61,152 bases of DNA from Balneolaceae bacterium (GCA_020832285.1 JAFIFB010000086.1:1-61152), one strand, 5' to 3'; positions 26,898-36,459 are shown, counted from the stretch's first letter. Notes: generated by a model not told the origin, from the letters alone. Numbers and translations: made by a program.

Positions 26898-27944
26898 TTA
26901 TGTTACTGCACCACCGCAACTGCTCCCCGCTCCGGCCGTACATCCGTAGCAGTGCTGATTCACCACAATTTCCCGGCTGTTCAGCTTTCCAAGATCCCAG
27001 TTTTGGATATGATCGGGTGCTCCGTGGTTGGTTTTTAGATTTAGCATCTGATTAAAATCACAGTCGTACAGATTGCCATCCCAACCGATGGAGATGGTAT
27101 TGCGGCACATTACTCCCATCGCGGCTGATGGATTGAACGATGTGACTAGCTTTTCCATGTACTCTTCCAGATTTCCGCTTATCATCAAAAAGTTGAGATA
27201 CCGGCTGATAGGCAGATTGGTGATAGTAAAAAGGTCATTGAACAGGATTTTGTGATCTTCCCAAAGCCTTTTTTTATAATCCTTTTTGAGCGATTCCTGA
27301 TCAGGTGGCAGAAATGCTCCTACAGGATTATAAACAAGATTTAAGGCCAAGCCGGTTCCTTTTTTTCCGTAGCCAATTTCATTTAACAATTTCAAAACCT
27401 TCATCGATTTATCATATGTTCCTTCACCCCGCTGAGCATCGGTGCGGCGCTTGCTGTAAAAGGGAAGCGAACAGGTGATTTCCACGCCGCGATCAGCCAT
27501 AAATTGGGGGAGATCTTCAAATTTCCGGGTATCGAGAATAGTGAGATTGGAACGTACAATGATATGCTTTTTCAGCTTGGAAACTTCATCCACAAACCAT
27601 TGGAAATGCGGGTTCATTTCCGGAGCGCCCCCGGTCAGATCTACCGTTCTGATTTCCCTGTGATCAATTGCACTCAGACAATACTCCAGGGTTTCACGGC
27701 TCATGATCTCCTTACGGTCCGGTCCCGCATCAACGTGGCAGTGTTTACAGGTCATATTGCACATGTATCCCACGTTGATCTGGAAAATTTCGATCCCGGT
27801 TGGCTTCAAAGGAAACAGACTGATCTCATCCAGTTTATCCTCAAACTTATCCAGCTGTTTAACCTTTTCGTTGTGATTATTAATCACATCCAGCTGGACC
27901 TTCGGATCGGAAAGTGAGTGGCTTTGAGCAATGAGTGACTTCAT
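26898..27944 (-). CDS. arsS: Arsenosugar biosynthesis radical SAM protein
   Basis: A 348-residue radical SAM enzyme of the ArsS type, which acts on methylated arsenic to build the 5'-deoxyadenosyl arsenical leading to arsenosugars. The cluster motif is Cys62-x3-Cys66-x2-Cys69 in C-N-M-T-C-K-H-C, followed by D-L-T-G-G-A-P-E-M-N. The C-terminal Q-H-C-Y-G-C-T-A-G-A-G-S-S-C-G-G motif is the ArsS hallmark; here all positions are Cys, no selenocysteine TGA is present. The next gene upstream encodes the family's usual AhpD-like partner. No arsM methyltransferase is in the window. Confidence 0.9.
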   Translation of the reverse strand: MKSLIAQSHSLSDPKVQLDVINNHNEKVKQLDKFEDKLDEISLFPLKPTGIEIFQINVGYMCNMTCKHCHVDAGPDRKEIMSRETLEYCLSAIDHREIRTVDLTGGAPEMNPHFQWFVDEVSKLKKHIIVRSNLTILDTRKFEDLPQFMADRGVEITCSLPFYSKRRTDAQRGEGTYDKSMKVLKLLNEIGYGKKGTGLALNLVYNPVGAFLPPDQESLKKDYKKRLWEDHKILFNDLFTITNLPISRYLNFLMISGNLEEYMEKLVTSFNPSAAMGVMCRNTISIGWDGNLYDCDFNQMLNLKTNHGAPDHIQNWDLGKLNSREIVVNQHCYGCTAGAGSSCGGAVT

Positions 27945-28225
27945 ATTTTAAGTGAAAAGTGAAAATTTCAAATCAAGGGAAATGCAGAAATTATCCTATG
28001 TTACAGAGTAACTCTTTAGGATCTCTCTGATGTTCACTGAATCATACACTAATTTCAGCCAGTGTTCAGTGTAATTTTTCGAGTCTTCGAAGTAAATCTG
28101 CGAGAGCCGGGTGTAAGTATGCCTTGGCAAACAAAAACGAAGTAAACCTTTTTCATTTGATGTAAATATAAATGTTGATCTGACGTGAGTATTTTGAGGC
28201 CCTTTCCCAAATTCCGGACAGCATC

Positions 28226-28561
28226 TTACATTGTCAGTTTGTCCACTTTGTTCATCATTTGAACGCCGTGAACCAAAGATGACCCTCCCCGGATAGCGGT
28301 TGCCACATGTACAGCCTCCATCATCTGTTCTTCGGAATATCCTTTTTCAAGACTCTCTTCCGTGTAGGCATCAATGCAGTACGGACACTGAACGGTATGG
28401 GCTACAGCAAGGGCAATGAGCGCCTTTTCTTTAGATGACAGGGCGCTGTCTTTAAAAACTGTTCCATAATAATCGAAAAACTTATCGGCCAGTTCTTTTT
28501 GAAATTCTCCAACGTCTCCGAATTTTTTGAGATCATCCGGGTTATAATAGGTTTTTTCCAT
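28226..28561 (-). CDS. Arsenosugar-associated AhpD/CMD-like protein
   Basis: A small carboxymuconolactone decarboxylase-fold protein, 111 residues from the ATG at 28561 (a longer frame reaches 28618, but its extra 19 residues look non-native). The redox pair is in V-Q-C-P-Y-C-I-D-A-Y-T, followed by A-T-A-I-R-G-G-S-S-L-V-H-G. This matches the peroxidase-like protein that accompanies arsS in arsenosugar clusters, and position upstream of arsS on the same strand supports that. It is likely a cytoplasmic thiol-disulphide or peroxide-handling protein. Confidence 0.85.
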   Translation of the reverse strand: MEKTYYNPDDLKKFGDVGEFQKELADKFFDYYGTVFKDSALSSKEKALIALAVAHTVQCPYCIDAYTEESLEKGYSEEQMMEAVHVATAIRGGSSLVHGVQMMNKVDKLTM

Positions 28562-28743
28562 CGTAATTTTTTTATTTGGGTTTATAATGATGGTATAGAA
28601 ACAAGCCGTATGGCACAATAATAGTTTCGATTCATCACATTATTTGTTCTGATCTGAGACAAAATATATTCAGAAACAATCCCGATTTCTGAGATAATAA
28701 ACACGAAGGGCGAAAATTATATCACAGAAGAGTAAAAGAAATG

Positions 28744-28777
28744 AAACCGGCTGGAGGACAAATCCTTCAGCCGGTTT
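28744..28777 (-). terminator. Terminator of the ilv-leu operon
   Basis: A 15-bp nearly perfect stem (AAACCGGCTGGAGGA / TCCTTCAGCCGGTTT, one G-T pair) with a 4-base loop, just past the leuB stop. In the minus-strand transcript it is followed by a T-rich stretch. Confidence 0.85.
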
Positions 28778-28783
28778 AAAAAA

Positions 28784-29881
28784 TTAAATGGCAGCTTCTT
28801 TCTGCTGAACTGTTTTGAGCAGAAAGTCAGAAATCTGCTTCGTATTTGCCAGGGTTGTTCCCGGTTCTTCAGTGTAGAGATCGGCTGTTCGAAGACCGCT
28901 TTCGAGAACCGCCTGGATGGCAGCTTCGATTTTCTGAGCCGCTTCTTCCAGCTTCAGTGAATAACGACAAAGCAGTGCTGCCGATGCCACAGCTGCAAGA
29001 GGATTGGCTACACCTTTACCTGCGATATCGGGAGCAGATCCGTGTACAGGTTCATACACACCGTTCTCACCGCCGATACTGGCCGATGGCAGCATTCCGA
29101 GCGAACCGGTCAGCATAGAAGCAGCATCACTCAGGATATCACCAAACAGATTTCCGGTAACCATCACATCAAACTGCTTCGGATCGCGAATAATCTGCAT
29201 AGCGCAATTATCCACGAGCATGTGGCTTAGTTCCACATCAGGATAATCACCAGCGATTTCGAGAATTGATTTTCGCCACATTCGTGAACTTTCCAGCACA
29301 TTGGCCTTATCAACCGAGCAGACCCGCTTGTCCCGCAGCCGGGCTGCTTCAAAAGCAACCCTTGCCACACGCTGTACTTCCGACCGGCTGTACTTCATCG
29401 TATCCACTGAAAAGGGATCACCGTTTTCTTCGGATGTAAACCTGGGCTCTCCAAAATAGACCCCGCCAGTCAGTTCCCGTACAATGAGAATATCGGTGCC
29501 TTCAATCACTTCCTCTTTAATGGTTGAAGCAGCTGCAAGTGCAGGATAGACGTTAATAGGCCTTAGGTTTGCAAATACTCCGAGTTCCTTTCGGAGTTTT
29601 AATAATGCAGCTTCCGGGCGCAAATCGGCGCTGAGGTCATCCCATGAAGGGCCGCCGACAGCGCCCAGAAGCACAACTTTCTTCTTTTTACATTCATCCA
29701 GAATTTCATCGGTAACCGGTTTTCCGTGCTGTTCATAGCAAGTGCCGCCAAAGGGCAGCTCCGTGGCTTTAAGTTCTACATCAAACTGCCGGCAGACAGT
29801 TTTCAGCACATCAAGCGCAACAGCTGTTACCTCCGGCCCAATACCATCCCCGGGGAGAGCAACTATTTCAATTTGATTCAT
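28784..29881 (-). CDS. leuB: 3-isopropylmalate dehydrogenase
   Basis: Oxidatively decarboxylates 3-isopropylmalate to 2-oxoisocaproate with NAD in leucine synthesis. It is 365 residues with L-P-G-D-G-I-G-P-E at the start, R-E-L-T-G-G-V-Y-F-G-E-P, the V-D-K-A-N-V-L-E block, D-N-C-A-M-Q and the L-F-G-D-I-L-S-D-A metal site, then H-G-S-A-P-D-I-A-G-K. It is the last gene of the operon and overlaps leuD by 4 bp (ATGA). Confidence 0.95.
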   Translation of the reverse strand: MNQIEIVALPGDGIGPEVTAVALDVLKTVCRQFDVELKATELPFGGTCYEQHGKPVTDEILDECKKKKVVLLGAVGGPSWDDLSADLRPEAALLKLRKELGVFANLRPINVYPALAAASTIKEEVIEGTDILIVRELTGGVYFGEPRFTSEENGDPFSVDTMKYSRSEVQRVARVAFEAARLRDKRVCSVDKANVLESSRMWRKSILEIAGDYPDVELSHMLVDNCAMQIIRDPKQFDVMVTGNLFGDILSDAASMLTGSLGMLPSASIGGENGVYEPVHGSAPDIAGKGVANPLAAVASAALLCRYSLKLEEAAQKIEAAIQAVLESGLRTADLYTEEPGTTLANTKQISDFLLKTVQQKEAAI

Positions 29882-30453
29882 CGTTCAGCCACCATCCCGG
29901 TTTGCCTGGCATATTTAAAAATGCCGCCTGCACGAACAATATCGGCTACACTGCCCAGTGGTTTGATCTTGTATTCCTTTTTTTGTGTAAGGTTTTTCAA
30001 TATGTGATTTTCCTGGTCAATCTCCAGTTCATCACCGGTATGAACCTCCTTGCTCAGATCGTCGAAACTCTCAAACGGAATCAGAAAACCGCCGTCTACC
30101 GAATTGCGATAAAAAATTCTTGCGTACGATGAAGTAACAATCGCTTTTATTCCTGCGATTTCAAGGCAGGCCGGTGCGTGCTCACGTGATGAACCGCAGC
30201 CGAAGTTATCACTCGCAACTATTATTTTAAATTCACTTTCAGTTTCACCTTCTTTGGTGAGCCGTATGTTTCCTTGCGGCAGGCCCGACTCTTGAGATGG
30301 AACTCCCGAAAGGGCATATTTTCCATACAATTTTCGTTCTTCGGGATCTTCCAGGCTGTATACCAGGTGTGCCGCAGGTATAATCTGGTCGGTGTCAACA
30401 TTCTTGCCCAGTACAAAAGCCTTACCTTTGATGGGTTCTGAGGATTTACTCAT
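29878..30453 (-). CDS. leuD: 3-isopropylmalate dehydratase small subunit
   Basis: Swivel-domain subunit of isopropylmalate isomerase, partner of the leuC product. It is 191 residues; the archaeal-type N-terminus G-K-N-V-D-T-D-Q-I-I-P-A and the substrate loop F-G-C-G-S-S-R-E-H-A-P are present. The long tail is unremarkable. It lies between leuC (54 bp upstream) and leuB (4-bp overlap). Confidence 0.94.
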   Translation of the reverse strand: MSKSSEPIKGKAFVLGKNVDTDQIIPAAHLVYSLEDPEERKLYGKYALSGVPSQESGLPQGNIRLTKEGETESEFKIIVASDNFGCGSSREHAPACLEIAGIKAIVTSSYARIFYRNSVDGGFLIPFESFDDLSKEVHTGDELEIDQENHILKNLTQKKEYKIKPLGSVADIVRAGGIFKYARQTGMVAER

Positions 30454-30507
30454 GTTATTACTTATTATAAAAATTAGAAAATTCGTTGATGATTTAACTG
30501 CATACTG

Positions 30508-31821
30508 TTAAATAACAGTTTGCTGAATGAACACTCTCGGGTCAGTAATCACACCGGTTACAGCAGATGCCGCCACAGTATAGGGTGAAGCAAGATAAAC
30601 CTGAGCCTGCTTCGATCCCATCCGTCCGGGATAATTTCTGTTGGTTGATGAGATACAAACCTCTTCACTGTTCAGACGCCCGAAAGTATCAGAGGGGCCG
30701 CCAAGGCATGCTGCACAGGAAGCATTTCCGATTTTACAGCCTGCTTCCCTGAAAATATCGATCAGTGGTGTACCATAGATAGTTTCGGTTTCAAGAGCAC
30801 GTGCGATTTCAGTGGTAGCAGGCACAATATAGGTGTCAAGTTTCACTTTGCTGCCCCGGATAATTTCGGCAGCAGCTCTGAAGTCAGACAGCTTTCCACC
30901 TGTACATGATCCGATATACGCCCGGTCGAGGTAAGTTCCTTCCAATTCCTCGGCAGTGGCTTTATTATCGGGACTGTGTGGCTTGGCAATCATCGGAACC
31001 AAATCTTCGAAATTATAAAAATGTTCACTGTGATATACCGCATCGGGATCACTGTACACTTTTTCGAAAGGTTTGTCAGTTCGTGATTTAACGTACGCCT
31101 CGGTCACTTCATCCGGTTCAACCACACCATTTTTACCACCGGCTTCAATCGCCATATTGGTGAGGGTCATACGGTCTTCCATCGTCAGTGCTTTAATTCC
31201 GGGACCTGTAAATTCCATGGTTCGGTAGGTTGCTCCGTCTACACCTATATCACCAATAATTTGCAGTATAATATCTTTGGCCATCAGGTATGGCGGCAGT
31301 GAGGCACCTTCAAATACAAATCTCATGGTTTCGGGAACTTTCACCCAGAGTTTTCCTGTACCCATAATAAAGGCCGCATCGGTGTTGCCAATTCCTGTGG
31401 CAAACTGTCCGAACGCTCCGGCTGTACAGGTGTGGGAATCCGTTCCAAAAAGAACTTCTCCCGGCCGGGTAAATCCTTCCTCCGGCAGCGCTACGTGGCA
31501 CACACCTTTGTAGCTATCGGTCCCTACATCATAAAAGTAGGGTAAATCCTGCTCAGCAGCGAAAGCGCGCAATATATCCACATTTCGATTGGCATATTTG
31601 TCATTGGTGAAGATGTAGTGGTCGGGAATAATTACGAACTTTTCTTTATCCCACACTTTGGCATCTTCGCCAAACTGCTTATGAAAAATGCCGATGGCCG
31701 GAGGTCCGCATACGTCGTGGGTCATCAGTACATCTACATCCACCCACACATTGTCGCCAGGCGAAACCCGGTCGTTGCCACTGTGTTTTGCAAGTATCTT
31801 TTCGGTTAACGTCATTCCCAT
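30508..31821 (-). CDS. leuC: 3-isopropylmalate dehydratase large subunit
   Basis: Catalytic [4Fe-4S] subunit that isomerises 2- to 3-isopropylmalate. It is 437 residues, the shorter archaeal/HACN-like type rather than the 466-residue enterobacterial type, consistent with its leuD partner. The cluster cysteines are in G-S-C-T-G-G and A-S-C-A-A-C-L-G-G; G-T-D-S-H-T-C-T-A-G-A-F-G is intact. The second ATG (MTL..) two codons in is an equally good start. Confidence 0.94.
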   Translation of the reverse strand: MGMTLTEKILAKHSGNDRVSPGDNVWVDVDVLMTHDVCGPPAIGIFHKQFGEDAKVWDKEKFVIIPDHYIFTNDKYANRNVDILRAFAAEQDLPYFYDVGTDSYKGVCHVALPEEGFTRPGEVLFGTDSHTCTAGAFGQFATGIGNTDAAFIMGTGKLWVKVPETMRFVFEGASLPPYLMAKDIILQIIGDIGVDGATYRTMEFTGPGIKALTMEDRMTLTNMAIEAGGKNGVVEPDEVTEAYVKSRTDKPFEKVYSDPDAVYHSEHFYNFEDLVPMIAKPHSPDNKATAEELEGTYLDRAYIGSCTGGKLSDFRAAAEIIRGSKVKLDTYIVPATTEIARALETETIYGTPLIDIFREAGCKIGNASCAACLGGPSDTFGRLNSEEVCISSTNRNYPGRMGSKQAQVYLASPYTVAASAVTGVITDPRVFIQQTVI

Positions 31822-31892
31822 AATAATGGAGTTATTGTTAGGTTTTGTTTTTATTGATTTTGATTATTTCTGTCTATTGGCCAGAGATTATA

Positions 31893-33083
31893 TCAGCCGG
31901 CGACAAAAGAGTTATCCGGATTCTTTTTTGAATAATTGGTATTTGCCATTATGCTTATCAGGTCTTTGTCCTCAACCACTTTTTGCTTATCGGCCAGTTT
32001 TGTAACTTCGTTATAAATCTGGTTCAGATCTTCTTTGTTTAAAAAGTACCCGAGTTCTTCCAGTTTTTTGCCCAGTGCAAAACGCCCGGAATGCTTTCCA
32101 ATTACAATTCTGTTACAGGTCAGCCCTACGGATTCCGGAGTCATTATTTCGTAGGTCAGTGGATTTTTGAGTACACCGTGCTGATGAATGCCCGCCTCAT
32201 GTGCAAAAGCATTTTCACCGACAATTGCCTTGTTTGGCTGAACACCTTTTCCGGTAATTTGTGCAAGCAACTGGCTGGAAGAGAAAATCTCCTTCGTATT
32301 GATACCGGTAGTGTAGGCCATGTTGTTCTTGCGGGTTTCGATGGCCATTACCACCTCTTCAAGAGATGCATTCCCTGCCCGTTCGCCGATCCCGTTCACG
32401 GTGCATTCAATCTGCCGTGCACCATTCCGAACGGCCATCAGCGAGTTTGCAACAGCAAGACCGAGATCGTTGTGACAGTGCACACTGATAGTGGCCTGAT
32501 CGATATTCGGAATATTTTCATTCAGAGTTTTGATCAGTTCACCATACTCCCAGGGCAGTGCGTAGCCCACAGTGTCCGGTACATTGATAGTGGTTGCACC
32601 CGCTTCAATCACTGCGGTAAATATTTCGATTAAATACTCGGGATCACTTCGGGAAGCATCTTCAGCAGAAAATTCCACATCATCGTAGTACGATTTAGCA
32701 AACTCTACTGCTTTTACGGCCGATTCCAGAACTTCCTCACGTGATTTCTGAAGTTTATATTTCAGATGAATATCACTGGTAGCAATAAATGTGTGAATTC
32801 GCGGTTTGGCAGCAAGTTCAACGGCAGAAACAGCCCGTTCAAGATCCACATAGCGGGTGCGACAAAGCGCAGCCACAGAACTTTTTTTAACGATTTTTCC
32901 AATCTCACGCACGGTTTCGTAATCGCCGTCTGATGCGATCGGGAAACCAGCCTCAATCACATCAACACCCAGTTTTTCGAGCTGTAGAGCAAGCTGAACT
33001 TTTTCCTGCTTGTTCATACTGTATCCCGGCGACTGTTCGCCGTCCCGAAGTGTTGTATCAAAGATGGTAATGTGACTGTCCAT
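31893..33083 (-). CDS. leuA: 2-isopropylmalate synthase, short form without regulatory domain
   Basis: Condenses acetyl-CoA with 2-oxoisovalerate, the first step of leucine synthesis. It is 396 residues: the TIM barrel with [11 protein letters not shown], the metal-binding V-H-C-H-N-D and G-I-G-E-R-A-G-N-A block, plus the linker subdomains. It ends just after D-L-I-S-I-M, where the C-terminal leucine-binding LeuA_dimer domain (about 110-130 residues) normally starts. It is probably active but not inhibited by leucine through that domain. The 5' neighbour cimA does have this domain. Confidence 0.9.
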   Translation of the reverse strand: MDSHITIFDTTLRDGEQSPGYSMNKQEKVQLALQLEKLGVDVIEAGFPIASDGDYETVREIGKIVKKSSVAALCRTRYVDLERAVSAVELAAKPRIHTFIATSDIHLKYKLQKSREEVLESAVKAVEFAKSYYDDVEFSAEDASRSDPEYLIEIFTAVIEAGATTINVPDTVGYALPWEYGELIKTLNENIPNIDQATISVHCHNDLGLAVANSLMAVRNGARQIECTVNGIGERAGNASLEEVVMAIETRKNNMAYTTGINTKEIFSSSQLLAQITGKGVQPNKAIVGENAFAHEAGIHQHGVLKNPLTYEIMTPESVGLTCNRIVIGKHSGRFALGKKLEELGYFLNKEDLNQIYNEVTKLADKQKVVEDKDLISIMANTNYSKKNPDNSFVAG

Positions 33084-33115
33084 GATGTTGATTGTTTAGT
33101 ATTGGTATTGATAAG

Positions 33116-33154
33116 TCCTCTGAAGAGGATAATGCATGTCCCCTAAGAGGGGAC
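33116..33154. repeat. Two small palindromes at the cimA-leuA junction, one containing the cimA stop codon
   Basis: TCCTC-TGAA-GAGGA (33116-33129) and GTCCCCT-AAG-AGGGGAC (33138-33154). The second forms the last codons and TAG of cimA. Similar GC palindromes occur at the next two upstream junctions of the operon. Confidence 0.65.
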
Positions 33155-34774
33155 TTCAGTAGTATTTTTTTGGCCGGTTTCGACCAGGTTTTCTCTTTTT
33201 CTTGGTTTTGAGTTCTGGTTCATCAAAAAATAAATAATGCCTTCCGACAGAGCCTTCCAGCTTGCATCGATAATATTTTCAGAAACGCCAACAGTACCCC
33301 AGCTGGTACCGTCTTTGGCCGAATCGATCAGTACACGGACTTTGGCTCCGGTTCCGTCTTTTTCGTTCAGAACACGAACTTTGTAGTCCTGCAGTTTCAT
33401 CGAAGAAATTTCGGGATAAAACTCACAAAGGGCACGGCGTAATGCAGCATCCAGAGCATTTACAGGACCGTTTCCTTCGGCCGCACTCAGCTCAATCTGG
33501 TCATTCACACGCACTTTGATCGTCGCTTCAGAGCGTGATTCTCCTTTGCTGTTCTGTTCCATTATCACGCGAAACCCTTCCAGTTTAAAAAAATCTGGTG
33601 CGTTCTTGGTGATCTGTTTTACAAGCAGTTCGAATGATGCCTCGGCCGCCTCGAACTGATAGCCTTCATTTTCAAGTTTCTTTAATTCCTGAACAATCTT
33701 GCCGCTTTCGGCCGAAGATTTATCAAATTCAAACCCGAGCTCTTCCGATTTGTACGACACATTACTCTTGCCTGAGAGATCAGAAACCAGTACTCGTCGG
33801 CTATTGCCCACCAGTTCCGGTTTGATATGTTCATAGGTCTGCTCATTTTTGATGACGGCACTAACGTGAACTCCGCCTTTGTGTGCAAAAGCACTTTTAC
33901 CCACATAGGGCTGTTTGTTATCGGGTGTAAGGTTACCAAGCTCACTTACAAATTTCGAAAGGGTTGAAAGCTGCTTCAGATGTTCGTCAGACACACAGCT
34001 GTATCCCATTTTTAACTGAAGGTTCGGAATCACCGAACAGAGGTTTGCGTTACCGCACCGCTCGCCATACCCGTTAATAGTACCCTGTACATGTACAGCA
34101 CCCGCATCCACAGCAGCAAGCGCATTGGCCACAGCCAGCTCCGAATCGTTGTGGGAGTGAATCCCGATAGGAGCATCCACCGCACTCATTACTTCATGAA
34201 CAACTTTCGTAACCTCATGTGTAAGTGTGCCGCCGTTGGTATCGCACAGTACAAGCACATCTGCTCCGGCTGTTTGTGCTGCCAGGAGGGTTTTAATAGC
34301 GTACTCCGGATTGTCCTTATAGCCATCAAAAAAGTGTTCGGCATCGTAAATCACCTCTTTGCCGTGCTCTTTAAGGTATCTGATGGAACCCGAAATCAAT
34401 TCCAGGTTTTTCTCCGGGGAAATTTTAAGCGCATGGGTAACGTGCAGCAGCCACGACTTTCCGAAAATAGAGACTGCCGGGGTTTCCGCTTCAATCAAAG
34501 CACGAAGGTTCGAATCCTCTTCTGGCTTATTGCCTGTTCGACAGGTACTTCCGAATGCCACAATTTTTGCCTGTTGAAACGAATGTCTTTTGGCTCTTTC
34601 AAAGAATGCCATGTCTTTAGGATTCGATCCAGGCCAGCCTCCTTCAATATACTGAATACCAAATTCATCAAGCCGTTTGGCTATTCTGATTTTATCTTCC
34701 GCTGAGAACGACACTTTTTCGCCCTGTGTGCCATCGCGAAGTGTGGTATCAAATATTTGGATTTTTTTTGACAT
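33143..34774 (-). CDS. cimA: (R)-citramalate synthase
   Basis: Condenses acetyl-CoA with pyruvate to give citramalate, feeding 2-oxobutyrate to isoleucine synthesis via leuBCD without threonine deaminase. It is 543 residues: catalytic barrel (T-T-L-R-D-G-T-Q-G-E, H-S-H-N-D-S-E, G-Y-G-E-R-C-G-N-A-N) followed by a full C-terminal LeuA_dimer regulatory domain (about residues 380-525). The Q-G-E-K variant of the first motif separates CimA of this type from LeuA. The last five residues (TEVPS) and stop are encoded by a palindromic repeat. Confidence 0.92.
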   Translation of the reverse strand: MSKKIQIFDTTLRDGTQGEKVSFSAEDKIRIAKRLDEFGIQYIEGGWPGSNPKDMAFFERAKRHSFQQAKIVAFGSTCRTGNKPEEDSNLRALIEAETPAVSIFGKSWLLHVTHALKISPEKNLELISGSIRYLKEHGKEVIYDAEHFFDGYKDNPEYAIKTLLAAQTAGADVLVLCDTNGGTLTHEVTKVVHEVMSAVDAPIGIHSHNDSELAVANALAAVDAGAVHVQGTINGYGERCGNANLCSVIPNLQLKMGYSCVSDEHLKQLSTLSKFVSELGNLTPDNKQPYVGKSAFAHKGGVHVSAVIKNEQTYEHIKPELVGNSRRVLVSDLSGKSNVSYKSEELGFEFDKSSAESGKIVQELKKLENEGYQFEAAEASFELLVKQITKNAPDFFKLEGFRVIMEQNSKGESRSEATIKVRVNDQIELSAAEGNGPVNALDAALRRALCEFYPEISSMKLQDYKVRVLNEKDGTGAKVRVLIDSAKDGTSWGTVGVSENIIDASWKALSEGIIYFLMNQNSKPRKRENLVETGQKNTTEVPS

Positions 34775-34798
34775 TCGTTCTGTTTGGTTTTTATAGTT

Positions 34799-34819
34799 GC
34801 CCCTCCCGAAAGAGGGGGC
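34799..34819. repeat. GC palindrome at the ilvC-cimA junction
   Basis: GCCCCTC-CCGAAA-GAGGGGGC (7-bp stem, one extra G) lies between the ilvC stop and the cimA start. It may fold in the operon mRNA. Confidence 0.55.
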
Positions 34820-34828
34820 TTTTAAAAT

Positions 34829-35860
34829 TTATTCTGCGGGTTCAGCTTGCGATTTTTCCTCTTCTTCGTGATCGATCCAGTCCATCATCGAGCGAAGCTC
34901 TTTTCCAACTTTTTCGATCTGATGATCGCCAAGTGAAGCTCTCATTTTCGTGAGATTCGGAAGTCCTTCCCGGTTTTCGTCCATCCACTCTTTGGCAAAT
35001 TCGCCGCTCTGCACTTCTTCGAGCAGGCTCTTCATTCGTTTTTTTGTATCCGAATCAATAACCCGGCTTCCTCTTGAAAGACCGCCATACTCGGCTGTGT
35101 CACTCACGGAGTAATACATCCGCTCGATACCTCCTTCGTACATCAGATCTACAATAAGTTTCAGTTCGTGAAGACATTCAAAATAAGCAATTTCGGGCTG
35201 GTATCCCGCTTCAACCAGTACCTCAAATCCGGTTTTAACCAGCTCTGAAGCTCCACCGCAAAGTACTGCCTGCTCTCCGAAAAGATCGGTTTCAGTCTCT
35301 TCTTTAAACGTGGTTTCCAGAACACCTGCTCGAGTACCGCCAATCGCTTTAGCGTAAGCAAGTGCCGTTTCTTTGGCAGTGCCGGATGCATCCTTATAAA
35401 TAGCAAACAGACAGGGAACGCCGGAGCCTTCCGTATAAACACGGCGGACAAGGTGGCCAGGGCCTTTTGGTGCTACCATGAAAACATCAACATTATCAGG
35501 AGGAACGATTTCATTAAAGTGGATATTAAACCCGTGTGCAAACAGTAATGCATTACCGGGTTCAAGATTTGGCTCAATGCTTTCTTTGTACACAGTTCCC
35601 TGATGCTGATCGGGAATAAGCACCATAACCAAGTCTCCTTTGGCTGCGGCTTCTGCAGTTTCATACACTTTAAGGCCCGATTTTTCAGCTTCTTCCCACG
35701 AAGAACTCTCCTTTCTCAGACCTACCACTACATCCAAGCCGCTGTCATGCAGGTTCAGTGCATGAGCATGCCCCTGGCTTCCAAAACCGATAATGGCAAT
35801 TGTCTTCCCTGATAGTACATCGAGATCCGCATCTCCGTTATAATATGTTTTCGCTTTCAT
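34829..35860 (-). CDS. ilvC: Ketol-acid reductoisomerase
   Basis: Rearranges and reduces acetolactate and acetohydroxybutyrate with NADPH in Val/Leu/Ile synthesis. From the ATG at 35860 it is 343 residues, a class I (short) enzyme. The NADPH site is [14 protein letters not shown], the knotted domain carries the Mg ligands in [11 protein letters not shown] and the E of Y-F-E-C-L-H-E. A frame extension to 35920 adds an untypical tail through a palindrome, so the internal start is used. Confidence 0.95.
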   Translation of the reverse strand: MKAKTYYNGDADLDVLSGKTIAIIGFGSQGHAHALNLHDSGLDVVVGLRKESSSWEEAEKSGLKVYETAEAAAKGDLVMVLIPDQHQGTVYKESIEPNLEPGNALLFAHGFNIHFNEIVPPDNVDVFMVAPKGPGHLVRRVYTEGSGVPCLFAIYKDASGTAKETALAYAKAIGGTRAGVLETTFKEETETDLFGEQAVLCGGASELVKTGFEVLVEAGYQPEIAYFECLHELKLIVDLMYEGGIERMYYSVSDTAEYGGLSRGSRVIDSDTKKRMKSLLEEVQSGEFAKEWMDENREGLPNLTKMRASLGDHQIEKVGKELRSMMDWIDHEEEEKSQAEPAE

Positions 35861-35901
35861 TCTGTTAATTATTGATTTGTATAGTTTTAAAAAAATATAA
35901 A

Positions 35902-35915
35902 CCCTCAGATGAGGG
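35902..35915. repeat. Palindrome at the ilvN-ilvC junction
   Basis: CCCTCA-GA-TGAGGG in the 67-base gap between the ilvN stop and the ilvC start. Confidence 0.5.
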
Positions 35916-35927
35916 ATCATTAGTTAG

Positions 35928-36452
35928 TTAATTAATATTTATTGGTCCCTGGAACTCCCGCTTCAGTGCAACACTTCCGGTTCGTGACATTTCAGTAATT
36001 CCGTACGGTCTCAGCACCTGAATCATCGCATCCACTTTATCGGTGTTGCCAGTAACTTCAAGAGCAAGTTTATCGTTCGTGATGTCGATCACTTTGGATT
36101 TGAATGCCTGGGCAATCAGCATGATTTCCGAACGCCCTGCCTTAGCCGTGGATACTTTAATTATGGCCAGCTCCCGCTCAATGCACTTTCTGTGTGTAAG
36201 GTCGGTCACTTTCAGAACATCCACCACGTTATGGAGATGTTTATTGATCTGTTCCACTGTTTTCTCATCGCCGTGTGTGGTGATGGTGATTCTCGCCATT
36301 CCGGGTTCGGCCTCAGAGGCAAATGTTACACTGTCCAGTTCAAATCCCTTTCCGCTGAAAATTCCAATGATTCTCGAAAAAGTATTTAAGTTGTGCTTTA
36401 CCAGAACGGAAAGCGTGTGTTTGGCATCTTTGCTTAATACTGCTGTTGACAT
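35928..36452 (-). CDS. ilvN: Acetolactate synthase small (regulatory) subunit
   Basis: Regulatory subunit that raises activity of the large subunit and confers valine inhibition. It is 174 residues, with an N-terminal ACT domain (V-L-V-K-H-N-L-N-T-F-S-R-I-I-G-I-F-S, about residues 14-90) and the C-terminal ALS_ss_C domain. It follows ilvB after 7 bp. Confidence 0.93.
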   Translation of the reverse strand: MSTAVLSKDAKHTLSVLVKHNLNTFSRIIGIFSGKGFELDSVTFASEAEPGMARITITTHGDEKTVEQINKHLHNVVDVLKVTDLTHRKCIERELAIIKVSTAKAGRSEIMLIAQAFKSKVIDITNDKLALEVTGNTDKVDAMIQVLRPYGITEMSRTGSVALKREFQGPININ

Positions 36453-36459
36453 GATTTTT

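Noticed and set aside
26898-26960. Possible selenocysteine form of ArsS
   Set aside because: All C-terminal motif positions are encoded by Cys codons and the only stop is a TAA at the expected end.
32091-32633. Plus-strand frame of 180 codons
   Set aside because: It is antisense to leuA and without motifs.
34507-34518. tRNA T-loop-like sequence GGTTCGAATCCT
   Set aside because: It lies inside the conserved barrel-coding part of cimA and no acceptor, D or anticodon stems surround it.
34091-34705. Long opposite-strand frame of 204 codons
   Set aside because: It is the antisense shadow of cimA, rich in Cys/His/Ile with no motif, while cimA is unambiguous.
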